From the NCBI RefSeq assembly GCF_004345565.1, contig NZ_SLWA01000001.1, positions 281,892 to 345,891 on the forward strand: DNA of 64,000 nt. Direction: 5' to 3'. The notes under the pieces were generated by a model, which was not told the DNA's origin, did no database searches, and was given only the letters and a program-made list of their open reading frames with translations. A program made the position numbers and the translations under genes. Of the stretch, positions 33,239 to 42,877 are shown piece by piece (position 1 is the stretch's first letter; every line of letters starts with the position of its first letter). The stretch comes from Flavobacterium circumlabens. Its GTDB lineage: Bacteria > Bacteroidota > Bacteroidia > Flavobacteriales > Flavobacteriaceae.

Positions 33239-35926
33239 CTATAAGTTGTATTTCATCGAAAAAATGATGTAACGTGGCTGTACAGTGTATTGTGACACTC
33301 TTGTAGAAAACTGAGAAAAGCTGTCATCGTTAAGATACCTTGTATTTAAGAGATTTGTCGCCGCAATTTTATATTCCCACTTGCTGTCTTTTTTCTGATA
33401 AATTAAACTGGCACTTAAAAAATCATATTCATTATCGACCGTTTTGCCTGAATTATAATAATGATAAAACTCATATTCGGAAACAAATGAAAAGCTTTCC
33501 AAAAAGTAATAATCTAATCGTGCAAAAGGTTTGTCTGTATAGAATGTCGAACCGCTGTATTGATTGATTAAGGCATTATATCCAAATTCGATGTTCGGCA
33601 GGTTCTTATAATTTGTTGAAGCTTTTATGGTATAACTTTGACTAAAACTCTCCGTCGTAGCCGATTGATTATTTTGGATATTATTGAATTTAGACCAATT
33701 TAAACTGGCATTTACAGAAGCTTTATAATTCTTTAAAAAGGATCGCCCGTAATTTCCCATCCCTGAAAAAGTTTCATCGGCAAGGTTAGAATTATAAGGC
33801 GTAGAAGACTGATTGATTCCTGTAAAATCTGCTTTCGTTTTTATGGCATCTATTTTTTTAGTGTAGGTGGCGTTTGCAAAAATATTTTCAAAATTGAACA
33901 TATTGTATTTAAAATACCGCAGGGAATGTACCTGCGAAGTCGCATTTTCCAAGGAACGATCTCCGCGAAACAAACTGCTGTAGTCGGATATTACATAACC
34001 CGCAGCCAATTGGTTAATATCGGTAAAATCATTGGATAATGAAAAATTGTACGTTAACGATTCTGATTTTTTGATTTGGTATAAAGCAAAAAAGTCCGGC
34101 AGTACTTTTGTGAAATTTTGCGAATAACCGGTCCCTGACTGCGTATTTTTCATTCCGTACGAATGCACACTAACACCGGGTGTCAGGGTGAATTTTCCGG
34201 CTAAAATTTTATAGTGGAATCCAAGGAATACATCATTAAAATTGTAGTTTACCTGATTGTTATTTTCGGCATTGTTCAGGTCATTTTTAGCTCCGTTATC
34301 TAACATTTGAAAAATATGGGAGTTAAAATCCTGATACGAATAGGTATTCCCGAAAGTAATATTGACATTACTTTTGGGCGTAACCATATAGTAATAATCC
34401 AGCTTAGCATCTATTTTGTTGGTTTTCACAAAACGATCCTGATTCAGATCATTTCTGGTCTGATTTGGATCATAACCTGACAAAACAAAGGGGCGGGATT
34501 GCAGGTTCGCGTTATAGAATGGATTTTCTTCCTGATACAAATGCTGCATTTCAAAGGCAAAAATATTTTTATCGCTTTGCGTATAATACAAACTCAAATT
34601 CTGATTGACTGAAGTTGGATCCTGTTTTTTACGGGTTAAAATTGTTTCTGTCGCAGCAATAGTATTTACAACCGATTCGCGCAGCAGGTCAGTATCTTCA
34701 TCCTGTTTAGATAATTTAGTCAGGATATCATAATCAAACTGGAGTTTTGTATTGGGTTTATAACTGGAAGTTAATTTAAAAAGTCCCAAATCATTTTTCT
34801 GATGGGTTACTTCGTCTCGCTTTTGCTGATCTCTGGAGTCTAAAATCGTAGTCTGTGATTTCGTTTCCAGATCTGTTTTTGAGGAAGAAAGTATTCCAAA
34901 GCCGCTGATATTCCATTCTTTGGTAACGGAATAGGCAAAATTGGTAGCACCAAATTTCGTTTCAATTTCTTTAGCGCGATTGTTTCTTAAAATCGAAATA
35001 CCCAAATCATTTGATGAAACATTAAAATTACTGCCGCCTTTTTTCATCATATTCTTAAACCCTCCGCTGAACTTAAAATAGTCCTGGGCCGTAAGTGGTA
35101 ATTCTCCGATATTATTAAAATTGGTGATTACGTTAATGCTGTATTTCGGACTGTAATAAAACAATTTCGGATTAATAATATACCGGCTGTCCAGTTCTCC
35201 AACGCCGGTTCCTGCTGTCATATCACCAAACCAAAAGTTCTTTTTACCTTCTTTCAGTTTAATATTCATCGCAACATTGTCCTGATCATTTTCCAGGCCT
35301 TTCAAAGCTCCGACTTCGTTATAATTTCGTAAAACCTGCACTTTATCAATGGCATCCGCAGGAATATTTTTGACGCCCAATTTGGTATCTCCGTCAAAAA
35401 AATCTTTGCCTTCCACCATTAATTTCGTGACTTTCTTGCCTTCTACTTCTATTTCTCCGTCGGCATTTACCTCAACACCCGGCAGTTTTTTAAGAATATC
35501 TTCCAGTTTCTTTTCTGTTCCGGATTTAAAAGAATCGGCATTGTATACAATGGTATCTCCTTTTATGGAAACGGGCATTTCGCGCACAATTTCAACGCCT
35601 TCGAGTTCAATTCCGGAGCCATCCATTACAATATTCTGCACCATATTTACGGTTTGTGTCGCAATGGCAATTTCCTTCGATTTCATTCCAAGGTAACTTA
35701 CCTTAATAACATAAGAACTATTGGGTTTCAGCGTTAACTGAAACTTGCCTTTATCGTTGGTAATCCCGTAGGAATCCATTGCTTTTGTTACCGAATTGAC
35801 AGCCATAATATTGGCCATTTCCAACGGATTTTTCTGCTCGTCCTGAATAAAACCATCAAGACGAACGCTTTGAGAAAATGAAATACTGGTAAATAAAAAG
35901 GCGCAGAAACAAAGTATTTTGTTCAT
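33239..35926 (-). CDS. TonB-receptor-like outer-membrane protein with carboxypeptidase-like N-domain
   Basis: 895 residues. Signal peptide, then a CarboxypepD_reg-like domain (about 22-105: VRLDGFIQDEQKNPLEMANIMAV), then a plug-like segment (GDTIVYNADSFKSGTEKKLEDILKKLPGVEV) and a beta barrel to the end. The plug lacks the clear TonB box seen in transport receptors. The gene lies 41 bp after a GLPGLI-family gene; that pair recurs in Bacteroidota. It is probably not a classic nutrient importer; role unknown. Confidence 0.87.
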   Translation of the reverse strand: MNKILCFCAFLFTSISFSQSVRLDGFIQDEQKNPLEMANIMAVNSVTKAMDSYGITNDKGKFQLTLKPNSSYVIKVSYLGMKSKEIAIATQTVNMVQNIVMDGSGIELEGVEIVREMPVSIKGDTIVYNADSFKSGTEKKLEDILKKLPGVEVNADGEIEVEGKKVTKLMVEGKDFFDGDTKLGVKNIPADAIDKVQVLRNYNEVGALKGLENDQDNVAMNIKLKEGKKNFWFGDMTAGTGVGELDSRYIINPKLFYYSPKYSINVITNFNNIGELPLTAQDYFKFSGGFKNMMKKGGSNFNVSSNDLGISILRNNRAKEIETKFGATNFAYSVTKEWNISGFGILSSSKTDLETKSQTTILDSRDQQKRDEVTHQKNDLGLFKLTSSYKPNTKLQFDYDILTKLSKQDEDTDLLRESVVNTIAATETILTRKKQDPTSVNQNLSLYYTQSDKNIFAFEMQHLYQEENPFYNANLQSRPFVLSGYDPNQTRNDLNQDRFVKTNKIDAKLDYYYMVTPKSNVNITFGNTYSYQDFNSHIFQMLDNGAKNDLNNAENNNQVNYNFNDVFLGFHYKILAGKFTLTPGVSVHSYGMKNTQSGTGYSQNFTKVLPDFFALYQIKKSESLTYNFSLSNDFTDINQLAAGYVISDYSSLFRGDRSLENATSQVHSLRYFKYNMFNFENIFANATYTKKIDAIKTKADFTGINQSSTPYNSNLADETFSGMGNYGRSFLKNYKASVNASLNWSKFNNIQNNQSATTESFSQSYTIKASTNYKNLPNIEFGYNALINQYSGSTFYTDKPFARLDYYFLESFSFVSEYEFYHYYNSGKTVDNEYDFLSASLIYQKKDSKWEYKIAATNLLNTRYLNDDSFSQFSTRVSQYTVQPRYIIFSMKYNL

Positions 35927-35967
35927 TAAGATAAAATTAGAATAAGTAATTTACGGAAAGAATATTT

Positions 35968-36876
35968 TTATCTTCCTCCCATCATTGGAGGTCCTCCGGC
36001 GCGTCCGCGGTTCATCTCCCTGAATTCCTCCATTTTTTTAATTACTGTTTCATCATATTCTTTTTGAGAAACTACTTTACCTTTTGTGGATGCTTTTATG
36101 GTTACTTTGTCTTTAGCGTTCAAAACAATTTTAGAACATAAAATGGTTGTTCTTCCATCATTTACTTCCAAAATCAGACCTGGTAATCCCCAGTAATTTT
36201 CCGGCCCCTGGTTTACGGGAATTTCCGGCGAATACCAGGCTGTTACTATAATTTCTTTTGGCATTTCGAAATTATCTTCGAAATTGGTTTTCGTTTCTCC
36301 GGAAGTCTTTTTTACGTCGTCCTTTTTATCTTCAGGCTTTTTTTCGTCGTTATTTTTAGGCCTGAAATTTCTAAAATCCGTTTTACTGGCTTCTTTCACA
36401 GCCGTTGCTCTATAACAGGTATAACCGCCAATTTGTTTGGTTTCAGGTTCCAGTTTCCAGTTTAACTTGGGTAAAGAATCTATTACCAGGAATTCTTTCC
36501 CCATAAACTCTTTATCAACTGTATAGGATTTTGTTTTTACATCCTTATAAAAAGTTCCTCCGCCTCCCATGAAAGAATTCATCATGACACGCATTCCGCC
36601 GCCTTGCTGTCCGGGAGCTTCCAGCTTTTCTTCTTCTTTATAAACAGAAGCTGATTTATCAAAGTTTAAGATAAAGGTTTTTTCGAGCATTTTTTTCATT
36701 CGCTCTTCTATGTTTTTTTGCATTTCGGGTGTAATATCCCGGTTTCCTCCTCTCATTCCTTCAATTTTAGGTGCCTGGGTTTTTGACTCGTAAACAGCCA
36801 TTCCCTGAAAATCTTTCTGTGCGTGCAATTGGGTAAAAGCAAGCATCAAAAATAAATAATAGGATATATTTTTCAT
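35968..36876 (-). CDS. GLPGLI-family secreted protein
   Basis: 302 residues after a signal peptide (MKNISYYLFLMLAFTQLHAQ). The family-naming motif is in YWGLPGLILEVNDG (around 235). Two low-complexity stretches occur: a Lys/Asp-rich one (EKKPEDKKDDVKK) and a Gly/Arg/Met-rich end (RAGGPPMMGGR). The family is restricted to Bacteroidota and is nearly always beside a TonB-like outer-membrane protein, as here (33239-35926, 41 bp downstream). Its biochemical role is not known. It starts the minus-strand unit divergent from 37098. Confidence 0.88.
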   Translation of the reverse strand: MKNISYYLFLMLAFTQLHAQKDFQGMAVYESKTQAPKIEGMRGGNRDITPEMQKNIEERMKKMLEKTFILNFDKSASVYKEEEKLEAPGQQGGGMRVMMNSFMGGGGTFYKDVKTKSYTVDKEFMGKEFLVIDSLPKLNWKLEPETKQIGGYTCYRATAVKEASKTDFRNFRPKNNDEKKPEDKKDDVKKTSGETKTNFEDNFEMPKEIIVTAWYSPEIPVNQGPENYWGLPGLILEVNDGRTTILCSKIVLNAKDKVTIKASTKGKVVSQKEYDETVIKKMEEFREMNRGRAGGPPMMGGR

Positions 36877-37097
36877 TGGTTTTTATATAAAGTTAGATAA
36901 TATTACAAACGTACATTCAAATGTATCATTAATTTTAAAAAGGTGAAAATTAAATATATAAACACCTGTAAGCTGTCTACAGAATGAACTATTAATTAGA
37001 CCGTTAGAAATCATAAAGGTTTAAAGGCAAAATCCTGTCTGCTTTAACGATTTCTATTATAGTTTTTGTAATTTGGCTGTTTACAAATCCAAATATC

Positions 37098-37913
37098 ATG
37101 AGCAGAACGGTGCGACATTTTTTATTTATTCTTTTTATTGCCTGTTGCTCCCTGGTTGCTTTTGCACAAAATCAAAAAACAAAAACTGACATTATTTCTC
37201 ATCTTAAGACTGATGCAGATGTTTTTTTGGGATATGATTCTTTTGGATATTGCTATCTGATCAAAAACAATGTTTTCAGTAAAGTCAAAGAAAATGAAAC
37301 ATTTGAATATAAAAGTGTTTCCCTCGGAAATATCACTAAAGTCGATTTGCAAAACCCGCTTAAAATCGTATTATTTTATGAAGACTTTAATAGCGTTGTC
37401 TTACTAGACAATCAATTGAATAAAATTACAGAGATTAATTTTTCTCAAAACAATATCCCAATCGTCGTTACGTTTATTGGTATGTCGACACAAAATCAAC
37501 TGTGGATTTATAATTCCTTAAACCAGCAGATTGGGCTTTTTGATTATCTGAAAAATGAATACAAAACAGTATCTACTCCTCTCACAGAAACCATTAAATA
37601 TTATCAAACCGATTTTAATACTTTTTATTGGATTGACAGGAAAAACAACTGGTTCGCGTGTGACATTTTTGGAAAAACAACCGCTTTAGGGAAAATACCT
37701 GATTTTGACACAATAGAAATTATGAACACCCATCAATATATTTTCAGCAAAGGTGATTTTTTGTTTTTTAAAGACATTTCTGATACAAATTCAAATACAA
37801 TTTCTCAAATAGAAATTTTAGAAAAAACCTTTGATAAATTCTGTTACAAAGACCAAATTTTATCTATTTTTACATCTAAAGAAATCACAAATTATAAAAT
37901 CGTAACACCGTAA
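37098..37913 (+). CDS. Hypothetical secreted protein upstream of a deoxynucleoside kinase
   Basis: 271 residues with a signal peptide ending near FAQ at residue 23. The mature protein has repeated short beta patterns (FYEDFNSVVLLDNQLNKI; IYNSLNQQIGLFDYLKNEY), suggesting a beta-propeller-like fold. No enzyme motif was recognised. The stop codon overlaps the start of the kinase gene (TAATG), so the two are co-translated, yet a secreted propeller and a cytosolic kinase have no obvious shared task. The link is positional only. Confidence 0.78.
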   Translation: MSRTVRHFLFILFIACCSLVAFAQNQKTKTDIISHLKTDADVFLGYDSFGYCYLIKNNVFSKVKENETFEYKSVSLGNITKVDLQNPLKIVLFYEDFNSVVLLDNQLNKITEINFSQNNIPIVVTFIGMSTQNQLWIYNSLNQQIGLFDYLKNEYKTVSTPLTETIKYYQTDFNTFYWIDRKNNWFACDIFGKTTALGKIPDFDTIEIMNTHQYIFSKGDFLFFKDISDTNSNTISQIEILEKTFDKFCYKDQILSIFTSKEITNYKIVTP

Positions 37914-38527
37914 TGCACATAGCAATAGCAGGAAATATAGGCGCAGGAAAAACAACTTTAACTAAATTATTAGCGAAGCATTTTAAATGGGAACCTCATT
38001 ATGAAGATGTAGTTGATAACCCATATCTGGACGATTTCTATCATCAAATGGAGCGTTGGTCCTTTAATTTACAGATTTATTTCCTGAATAGTCGTTTCCG
38101 TCAGGTGCTGCAGATTCGTGAAAGCGGAAAGAAAATCGTTCAGGACAGAACCATTTACGAAGACGCCCATATTTTTGCTCCCAACTTATATTCGATGGGA
38201 TTGATGACAAGTCGTGATTTCGAAAATTATACTTCTTTATTCGAATTGATGGAATCTTTGGTGAAAGCTCCGGATTTATTAATTTATTTAAGAAGCTCCA
38301 TTCCGAATCTGGTGGGTCAGATTCATAAACGCGGACGTGAGTACGAAAATTCCATTTCAATCGAATATCTGAGCCGACTGAACGAAAGATACGAAGCCTG
38401 GATTCAGACGTATGCCAAAGGAAAACTCCTGATTATTGATGTTGACAATATCAATTTTGTGGATAATCCGGAAGACTTAGGAAACATCATTAACAGAATT
38501 GATGCCGAATTGAACGGATTGTTTTAG
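37913..38527 (+). CDS. Deoxynucleoside kinase
   Basis: 204 residues. The P-loop is GNIGAGKTT (residues 7-15), ERWSFNLQIYFLNSRF (around 47-62) is the substrate-side helix, QDRTIYEDAHIF (around 80) carries the DRS-like motif, and KRGREYE lies in the lid. It phosphorylates purine or pyrimidine deoxynucleosides for dNTP salvage; the exact substrate cannot be read. It overlaps the upstream gene by one base and ends before a strong terminator (38552-38582). thyA and a dihydrofolate reductase occur 12 kb away but are not in the same operon. Confidence 0.9.
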   Translation: MHIAIAGNIGAGKTTLTKLLAKHFKWEPHYEDVVDNPYLDDFYHQMERWSFNLQIYFLNSRFRQVLQIRESGKKIVQDRTIYEDAHIFAPNLYSMGLMTSRDFENYTSLFELMESLVKAPDLLIYLRSSIPNLVGQIHKRGREYENSISIEYLSRLNERYEAWIQTYAKGKLLIIDVDNINFVDNPEDLGNIINRIDAELNGLF

Positions 38528-38551
38528 AAACACCAGTTTATACGAAATAAA

Positions 38552-38582
38552 GAATGCCCCTTAAAAATTTTAAGGGGCATTC
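38552..38582 (+). terminator. Terminator after the deoxynucleoside kinase gene
   Basis: GAATGCCCCTTAAAA and its complement form a 15-bp near-perfect hairpin followed by TTGTTTTTAAGG. Confidence 0.8.
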
Positions 38583-38680
38583 TTGTTTTTAAGGACATTA
38601 TCTAAAAATTTTAATTTTGACAAAGTTCTTAAATTGTAACGAATTTCTTATATTTATGCCTAATTTTAAAAATTGGTAAA

Positions 38681-38860
38681 ATGAAGATCAACGCCATTAG
38701 AACAGAAAAAGAGTATGATCTGGCATTAGAAAGAGTGAATGCTATTTTTGATGCTAAGCCTGACACTAATGAATCAAAGGAATTAGAAGAATTAGTAACT
38801 CTCATCGAAAAATATGAGGAAATTCATTATCCAATTCCAGAACCCAATCAAGATCAATAA
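38681..38860 (+). CDS. Short HigA-like protein lacking the DNA-binding domain (59 aa)
   Basis: ATG at 38681, TAA at 38858-38860. The sequence MKINAIRTEKEYDLALERV followed by IFDAKP and ELVTLIEKYEEIHYPIPEP is the N-terminal region of HigA-type antitoxins, which normally continues into an XRE helix-turn-helix of another 50-60 residues. Here the frame stops after PNQDQ and a terminator begins at once, so no DNA-binding part is left. No HigB toxin is next to it. It may be a remnant of a toxin-antitoxin pair, or a free-standing member. It is too short for many gene callers. Confidence 0.7.
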   Translation: MKINAIRTEKEYDLALERVNAIFDAKPDTNESKELEELVTLIEKYEEIHYPIPEPNQDQ

Positions 38861-38893
38861 AAAAATGCCTCTAAAACTTAGAGGCATTTTTTT
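38861..38893. terminator. Bidirectional terminator between the HigA-like gene and hppA
   Basis: AAAAATGCCTCTAA and TTAGAGGCATTTTT form a hairpin with A/T tracts on both sides, ending the short plus-strand gene and the minus-strand pyrophosphatase gene. Confidence 0.85.
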
Positions 38894-38912
38894 ATTGAAA
38901 ATTAGCAGCAAT

Positions 38913-41462
38913 TTATTTTGCAGCTTCTATTTTTGCTTTTACTTCAGCTTCAGTACCTTCAAACACTTCAGTTGTTGTTTTACCGTTTTCCGTTTTGGTT
39001 ACGGTTCCGACCGTAACGCCATTTACCGTAGATAGATTAACCTCAAGACGGTTTTTTTCATATTTCGTGGTGTCGAAACAATCTGTTTTTTGGTGTATGT
39101 ATTTCCCGTTTGCATTGTAATGCGCCAGGCATTTTGCCGTTTCTTCAGCGGTACAGCCTTTTTCTTTGCACATTTTAATACACTCTTCCTTTGTCATTCC
39201 GGACAAATCTCCACATTTGGAAACACCACCTGCATGCATTTCGGTTTTGGCACAGCAGGAAGCTTTTTCAGTCATAGCCGAAGCAGAATGACCTTCCCCT
39301 AAAATAGGTGCAATTACCAAACCAATCAAACACGTCAATTTGATCAAAATGTTCATTGACGGTCCTGATGTATCTTTAAACGGATCTCCAACAGTATCAC
39401 CCGTTACAGCTGCTTTGTGTGCATCTGAACCTTTGTACGTCATTTCACCATTGATCAGGACACCTGCTTCAAAAGATTTTTTAGCATTGTCCCAGGCACC
39501 TCCGGCATTGTTCTGAAAAACGGCCCAAAGTACACCGGAAACGGTAACTCCGGCCATATATCCTCCTAACATTTCAGCGATTAACTGATTATTGTCTGCG
39601 TAAACCAATTTTCCTAACAATACAATTGCAATCGGAAAACCAATTGTCAGAATTCCCGGCAGCATCATTTCGCGTAAAGCTGCTTTTGTTGAAATTTCAA
39701 CACATTTTCCGTATTCCGGTTTGCCGGTTCCTTCCATAATTCCCGGAATCTCCTTAAACTGACGACGAACTTCGTACACCATATCCATCGCTGCTTTCCC
39801 TACAGAATTCATCGCCAAAGCGGAGAAAACTACAGGAATCATTCCACCGACAAATAACATGGCTAAAACAGGCGCTTTGAAAATATTGATTCCGTCAATT
39901 CCTGTAAAGGTTACATACGCAGCAAATAAGGCCAGGGAAGTTAACGCTGCAGAGGCAATCGCAAATCCTTTTCCGGTTGCTGCTGTTGTATTTCCTACTG
40001 AATCTAAAATATCTGTTCTGGTACGAACTTCTTTTGGTAATTCGCTCATTTCTGCAATTCCTCCCGCATTATCTGAAATTGGTCCGAAAGCATCAATCGC
40101 TAACTGCATTGCCGTAGTGGCCATCATTGCCGAAGCTGCTAAAGCCACACCATAAAAACCTGCTAAAGCATAAGAAATCCAGATTGCCGCTGCGAATAGT
40201 AATACGGTTGGAAAAGTGGAAATCATTCCGGTCGCTAAACCTGCAATAACATTGGTCCCTGCTCCTGTTGAGGATTTCTGAACAATAGCCATAACCGGTT
40301 TTGTCCCCAATCCTGTATAATATTCCGTAACTGATGAAATTGCTCCGCCCACTACCAAACCTACCAATGTCGCGTAAAAAACACGCATTGAAGAAATTTG
40401 TTGTGCTCCTTCTCCAAAAAATTCCATTGTCATTACTTCAGGCAGCATATGTCTGACCAAAAAGAAACAGGCAATTGCTGTTAAAACAATCGAAACCCAG
40501 TTTCCTATATTTAATGCTTTTTGCACTTGTGCTTCTTTGGCATTGTCATCTGATATTTTTACCAGTGTAGTTCCGATAATCGAAAATAAAATTCCGAAAC
40601 CGGCAATTGCCATTGGCAATAAAATGGGACCAATTCCTCCAAAAGCATCCTGGATATTTCCTCCCATATCTTTAATGACATAGTTTCCTAAAACCATCGC
40701 AGCTAAAACTGTTGCTACATACGACCCAAACAAATCGGCTCCCATACCTGCAACGTCTCCAACATTATCTCCAACGTTATCTGCAATTGTTGCCGGATTA
40801 CGGGGATCATCTTCAGGAATTCCGGCTTCAACTTTACCCACTAAATCAGCTCCAACATCGGCAGCTTTCGTATAAATCCCACCGCCAACTCTCGCAAACA
40901 AAGCGATTGATTCCGCGCCAAGAGAAAATCCGGCTAATGTTTCCAGAACTTTAGTCATATCTTCAGATGAAGTCCAGACACCATTCATGAAGATTTGATA
41001 GAAAACAATAAAGAAACCCGTCAATCCTAAAACAGCTAAACCTGCAACACCAAGACCCATAACTGTTCCGCCTCCAAAAGAAACTTTTAAAGCTTGTGGT
41101 AAACTGGTGCGGGCTGCCTGCGTTGTTCTGACATTCGTTTTTGTCGCAATTTTCATTCCCATATTTCCCGCTAACGCCGAAAAAAAAGCGCCAAAGATGA
41201 ACGCTACTACTATTAAAATATGTGTGGTGGGAACAATAAAGGAAATTCCTGCTAAAACTACACTGGCCGCAATTACGAAAAAAGTCAACAATCGATATTC
41301 TGCTTTTAGAAAGGCGAGAGCCCCTTCGTAAATGTGATCTGAAATCTCCTTCATTTTGCCGTCTCCGGCATCTTGTTTTAAAACCCAAGTCCTTTTTATT
41401 CCCATGAAAAGTAATCCTATAATTGCCATAACAATTGGCAAGTAAATCATAAATGCATTCAT
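38913..41462 (-). CDS. hppA: Membrane-bound ion-pumping pyrophosphatase with Cys-rich C-terminal extension
   Basis: 849 residues. 16 membrane segments fill about 1-725. DVGADLVGKVEAGIPEDDPRNPATIADNVGDNVGD (split here only for reading) holds the pyrophosphate and magnesium ligands. The Ala in GNTTAATGKG is the K+-dependent version of a site that is Lys in K+-independent enzymes. Residues from about 724 on (after LVIAPILGEG) form a 126-residue tail with eight Cys (SCC, KC, EECIKMC, KGC, KC, DC) and a beta-rich end; ordinary members end near 700. Known topology puts the C-terminus outside the cytosol, so the tail should be periplasmic. H+ or Na+ specificity is not decided. A soluble pyrophosphatase lies next upstream. 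Confidence 0.93.
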   Translation of the reverse strand: MNAFMIYLPIVMAIIGLLFMGIKRTWVLKQDAGDGKMKEISDHIYEGALAFLKAEYRLLTFFVIAASVVLAGISFIVPTTHILIVVAFIFGAFFSALAGNMGMKIATKTNVRTTQAARTSLPQALKVSFGGGTVMGLGVAGLAVLGLTGFFIVFYQIFMNGVWTSSEDMTKVLETLAGFSLGAESIALFARVGGGIYTKAADVGADLVGKVEAGIPEDDPRNPATIADNVGDNVGDVAGMGADLFGSYVATVLAAMVLGNYVIKDMGGNIQDAFGGIGPILLPMAIAGFGILFSIIGTTLVKISDDNAKEAQVQKALNIGNWVSIVLTAIACFFLVRHMLPEVMTMEFFGEGAQQISSMRVFYATLVGLVVGGAISSVTEYYTGLGTKPVMAIVQKSSTGAGTNVIAGLATGMISTFPTVLLFAAAIWISYALAGFYGVALAASAMMATTAMQLAIDAFGPISDNAGGIAEMSELPKEVRTRTDILDSVGNTTAATGKGFAIASAALTSLALFAAYVTFTGIDGINIFKAPVLAMLFVGGMIPVVFSALAMNSVGKAAMDMVYEVRRQFKEIPGIMEGTGKPEYGKCVEISTKAALREMMLPGILTIGFPIAIVLLGKLVYADNNQLIAEMLGGYMAGVTVSGVLWAVFQNNAGGAWDNAKKSFEAGVLINGEMTYKGSDAHKAAVTGDTVGDPFKDTSGPSMNILIKLTCLIGLVIAPILGEGHSASAMTEKASCCAKTEMHAGGVSKCGDLSGMTKEECIKMCKEKGCTAEETAKCLAHYNANGKYIHQKTDCFDTTKYEKNRLEVNLSTVNGVTVGTVTKTENGKTTTEVFEGTEAEVKAKIEAAK

Positions 41463-41520
41463 AATATTTTAATGGTTTTGGTTAATAGTCAATAAACTAA
41501 CTAAAACGAATTTAAACAAA

Positions 41521-41555
41521 AAAGCAATACTCCTGACGGAGTATTGCTTTTTTTA
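41521..41555 (-). terminator. Terminator between ppa and hppA
   Basis: AAAGCAATACTCC (41521-41533) and GGAGTATTGCTTT (41538-41550), 13-bp stem, T-runs on both strands. It ends the ppa transcript, so hppA must start from its own promoter. Confidence 0.85.
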
Positions 41556-41574
41556 TAAAATAAGAGGCTTAAAA

Positions 41575-42105
41575 TTATTTAATACTAAATAATCCCTCTG
41601 GTTTGTTTTCAATATCGTTAAAACGCTTTGTACATTCAGCAATAATCGCAAATGCTTCGTTTACGTCTCCCCAACCTTCAACATCAACTTTTTTGTTTTC
41701 AAGATCTTTGTAAACCTGAAAGAAGTGCTCGATTTCTTTTACCAAGTGTGGATTCATATCTGACAAATCAGTCAATGAATTCCAGATTGGATCTGAAACT
41801 GGTACACAAATAATTTTTTCGTCCGGTCCTTTATCATCTGCCATGTGGAAAACACCAATTGGTTTTACTTCCATAACACATCCTGGAAAAGTTGGTTCAT
41901 TTACCAAAACCAATACATCAAGAGGGTCACCGTCAAGAGCTAAAGTTTCCGGAATAAATCCGTAATCAGCCGGGTACATCATTGAGGAGAATAACATTCT
42001 GTCAAAACGCATTCTTTTAATTTCAAAATCGTACTCGTATTTATTTCTGCTTCCTCTTGGTATTTCGATTAATACATCGAAAGTTGTTAGTTTGTCTGCG
42101 GTCAT
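41575..42105 (-). CDS. ppa: Soluble inorganic pyrophosphatase, family I
   Basis: 176 residues, typical. EIPRGSRNKYEYD (14-26), PADYGFIPETLALDGDPLDVLVL (46-68) and the metal ligands in DDKGPDEKI are all present. It hydrolyses pyrophosphate in the cytosol. Its neighbour HppA uses the same substrate to pump ions, so the cell has both an energy-wasting and an energy-saving outlet for pyrophosphate from, among others, ATP sulfurylase and MetK. The terminator between them implies separate control. Confidence 0.95.
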   Translation of the reverse strand: MTADKLTTFDVLIEIPRGSRNKYEYDFEIKRMRFDRMLFSSMMYPADYGFIPETLALDGDPLDVLVLVNEPTFPGCVMEVKPIGVFHMADDKGPDEKIICVPVSDPIWNSLTDLSDMNPHLVKEIEHFFQVYKDLENKKVDVEGWGDVNEAFAIIAECTKRFNDIENKPEGLFSIK

Positions 42106-42216
42106 TTTTGTTTTTTATTATATCTTTAATTTCGGTTGCAAAAGTAACTAAAGAATCTATTTTTACAATAAAAAAACAGGTTAAATTATCTGCATTACCT
42201 TTTAAAAAACAAGCAT

Positions 42217-42816
42217 TTAATAGGTAATTTTACGATTTCGCTTATTTAAGTAATAATGCCAAAGCAAATAGGTTGCATAAGAGCGATACGGACTCCATTG
42301 TTCTGCATGAATTTCCATTTCTGCTTTGTCGTGAATATCCAGTAATTCTTTGATGGTATTGATGACTGCAATATCCCCAAGCGGAATCAAATCCGGCTCC
42401 TGAAGACAAAACATCAGGTAAATATCAATCGTCCAGTTGCCTATTCCCTTTAATTTAATGAGTTCTTCCCTGACTTGTTGTGCTGATTTTGTCGCTAAGC
42501 TTTCAATATCCAGTTCTTTGTTCAGAACGGCATCAGCTAAGATTTTAATATATTTTGTTTTTTGACGGCTTACACCAAGGCTTCTAAATGCTTCGTCTGA
42601 AAGAATTGCCATGTTTTCCGGATTGCAGGTTGTGTAAGCTTTTATTTTTAAGAATGTGGCTTTCGCCGAATCAATGGAAACCTGCTGCTCGAGTATTAGC
42701 AACACCAAAGTTTCAAAACCCTGTGGACGTTTTGGAATTTGTGGTAATCCGTATTTCGTTATGATTTCCTGAAATATTGGATTTTTACCGGAAAGAAAAT
42801 CGATGGCTTCCTGCAT
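42217..42816 (-). CDS. DNA-3-methyladenine glycosylase (HhH-GPD family)
   Basis: 199 residues, the length of compact AlkA-like glycosylases. LKGIGNWTIDIYLMFCLQEPD (about 125-145) is the helix-hairpin-helix plus the start of the catalytic loop, and the active Asp is likely in IPLGDIAVI. WSPYRSYATYLLWHYY is the usual C-terminal motif. It removes alkylated bases in base excision repair. It stands alone; 404 bp of spacer with an inverted repeat follow upstream. Confidence 0.9.
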   Translation of the reverse strand: MQEAIDFLSGKNPIFQEIITKYGLPQIPKRPQGFETLVLLILEQQVSIDSAKATFLKIKAYTTCNPENMAILSDEAFRSLGVSRQKTKYIKILADAVLNKELDIESLATKSAQQVREELIKLKGIGNWTIDIYLMFCLQEPDLIPLGDIAVINTIKELLDIHDKAEMEIHAEQWSPYRSYATYLLWHYYLNKRNRKITY

Positions 42817-42877
42817 AAGTTGTGTAAATCTTCTCCAAAATTAAATAAAAATCACGCAGAAACGGAAAGTTTTTTTG

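Noticed and set aside
41107..41388. Frames of 74 and 141 codons, plus and minus, inside the membrane pyrophosphatase gene
   Set aside because: They are shadows of the hppA frame, which has 16 membrane segments and all catalytic motifs.
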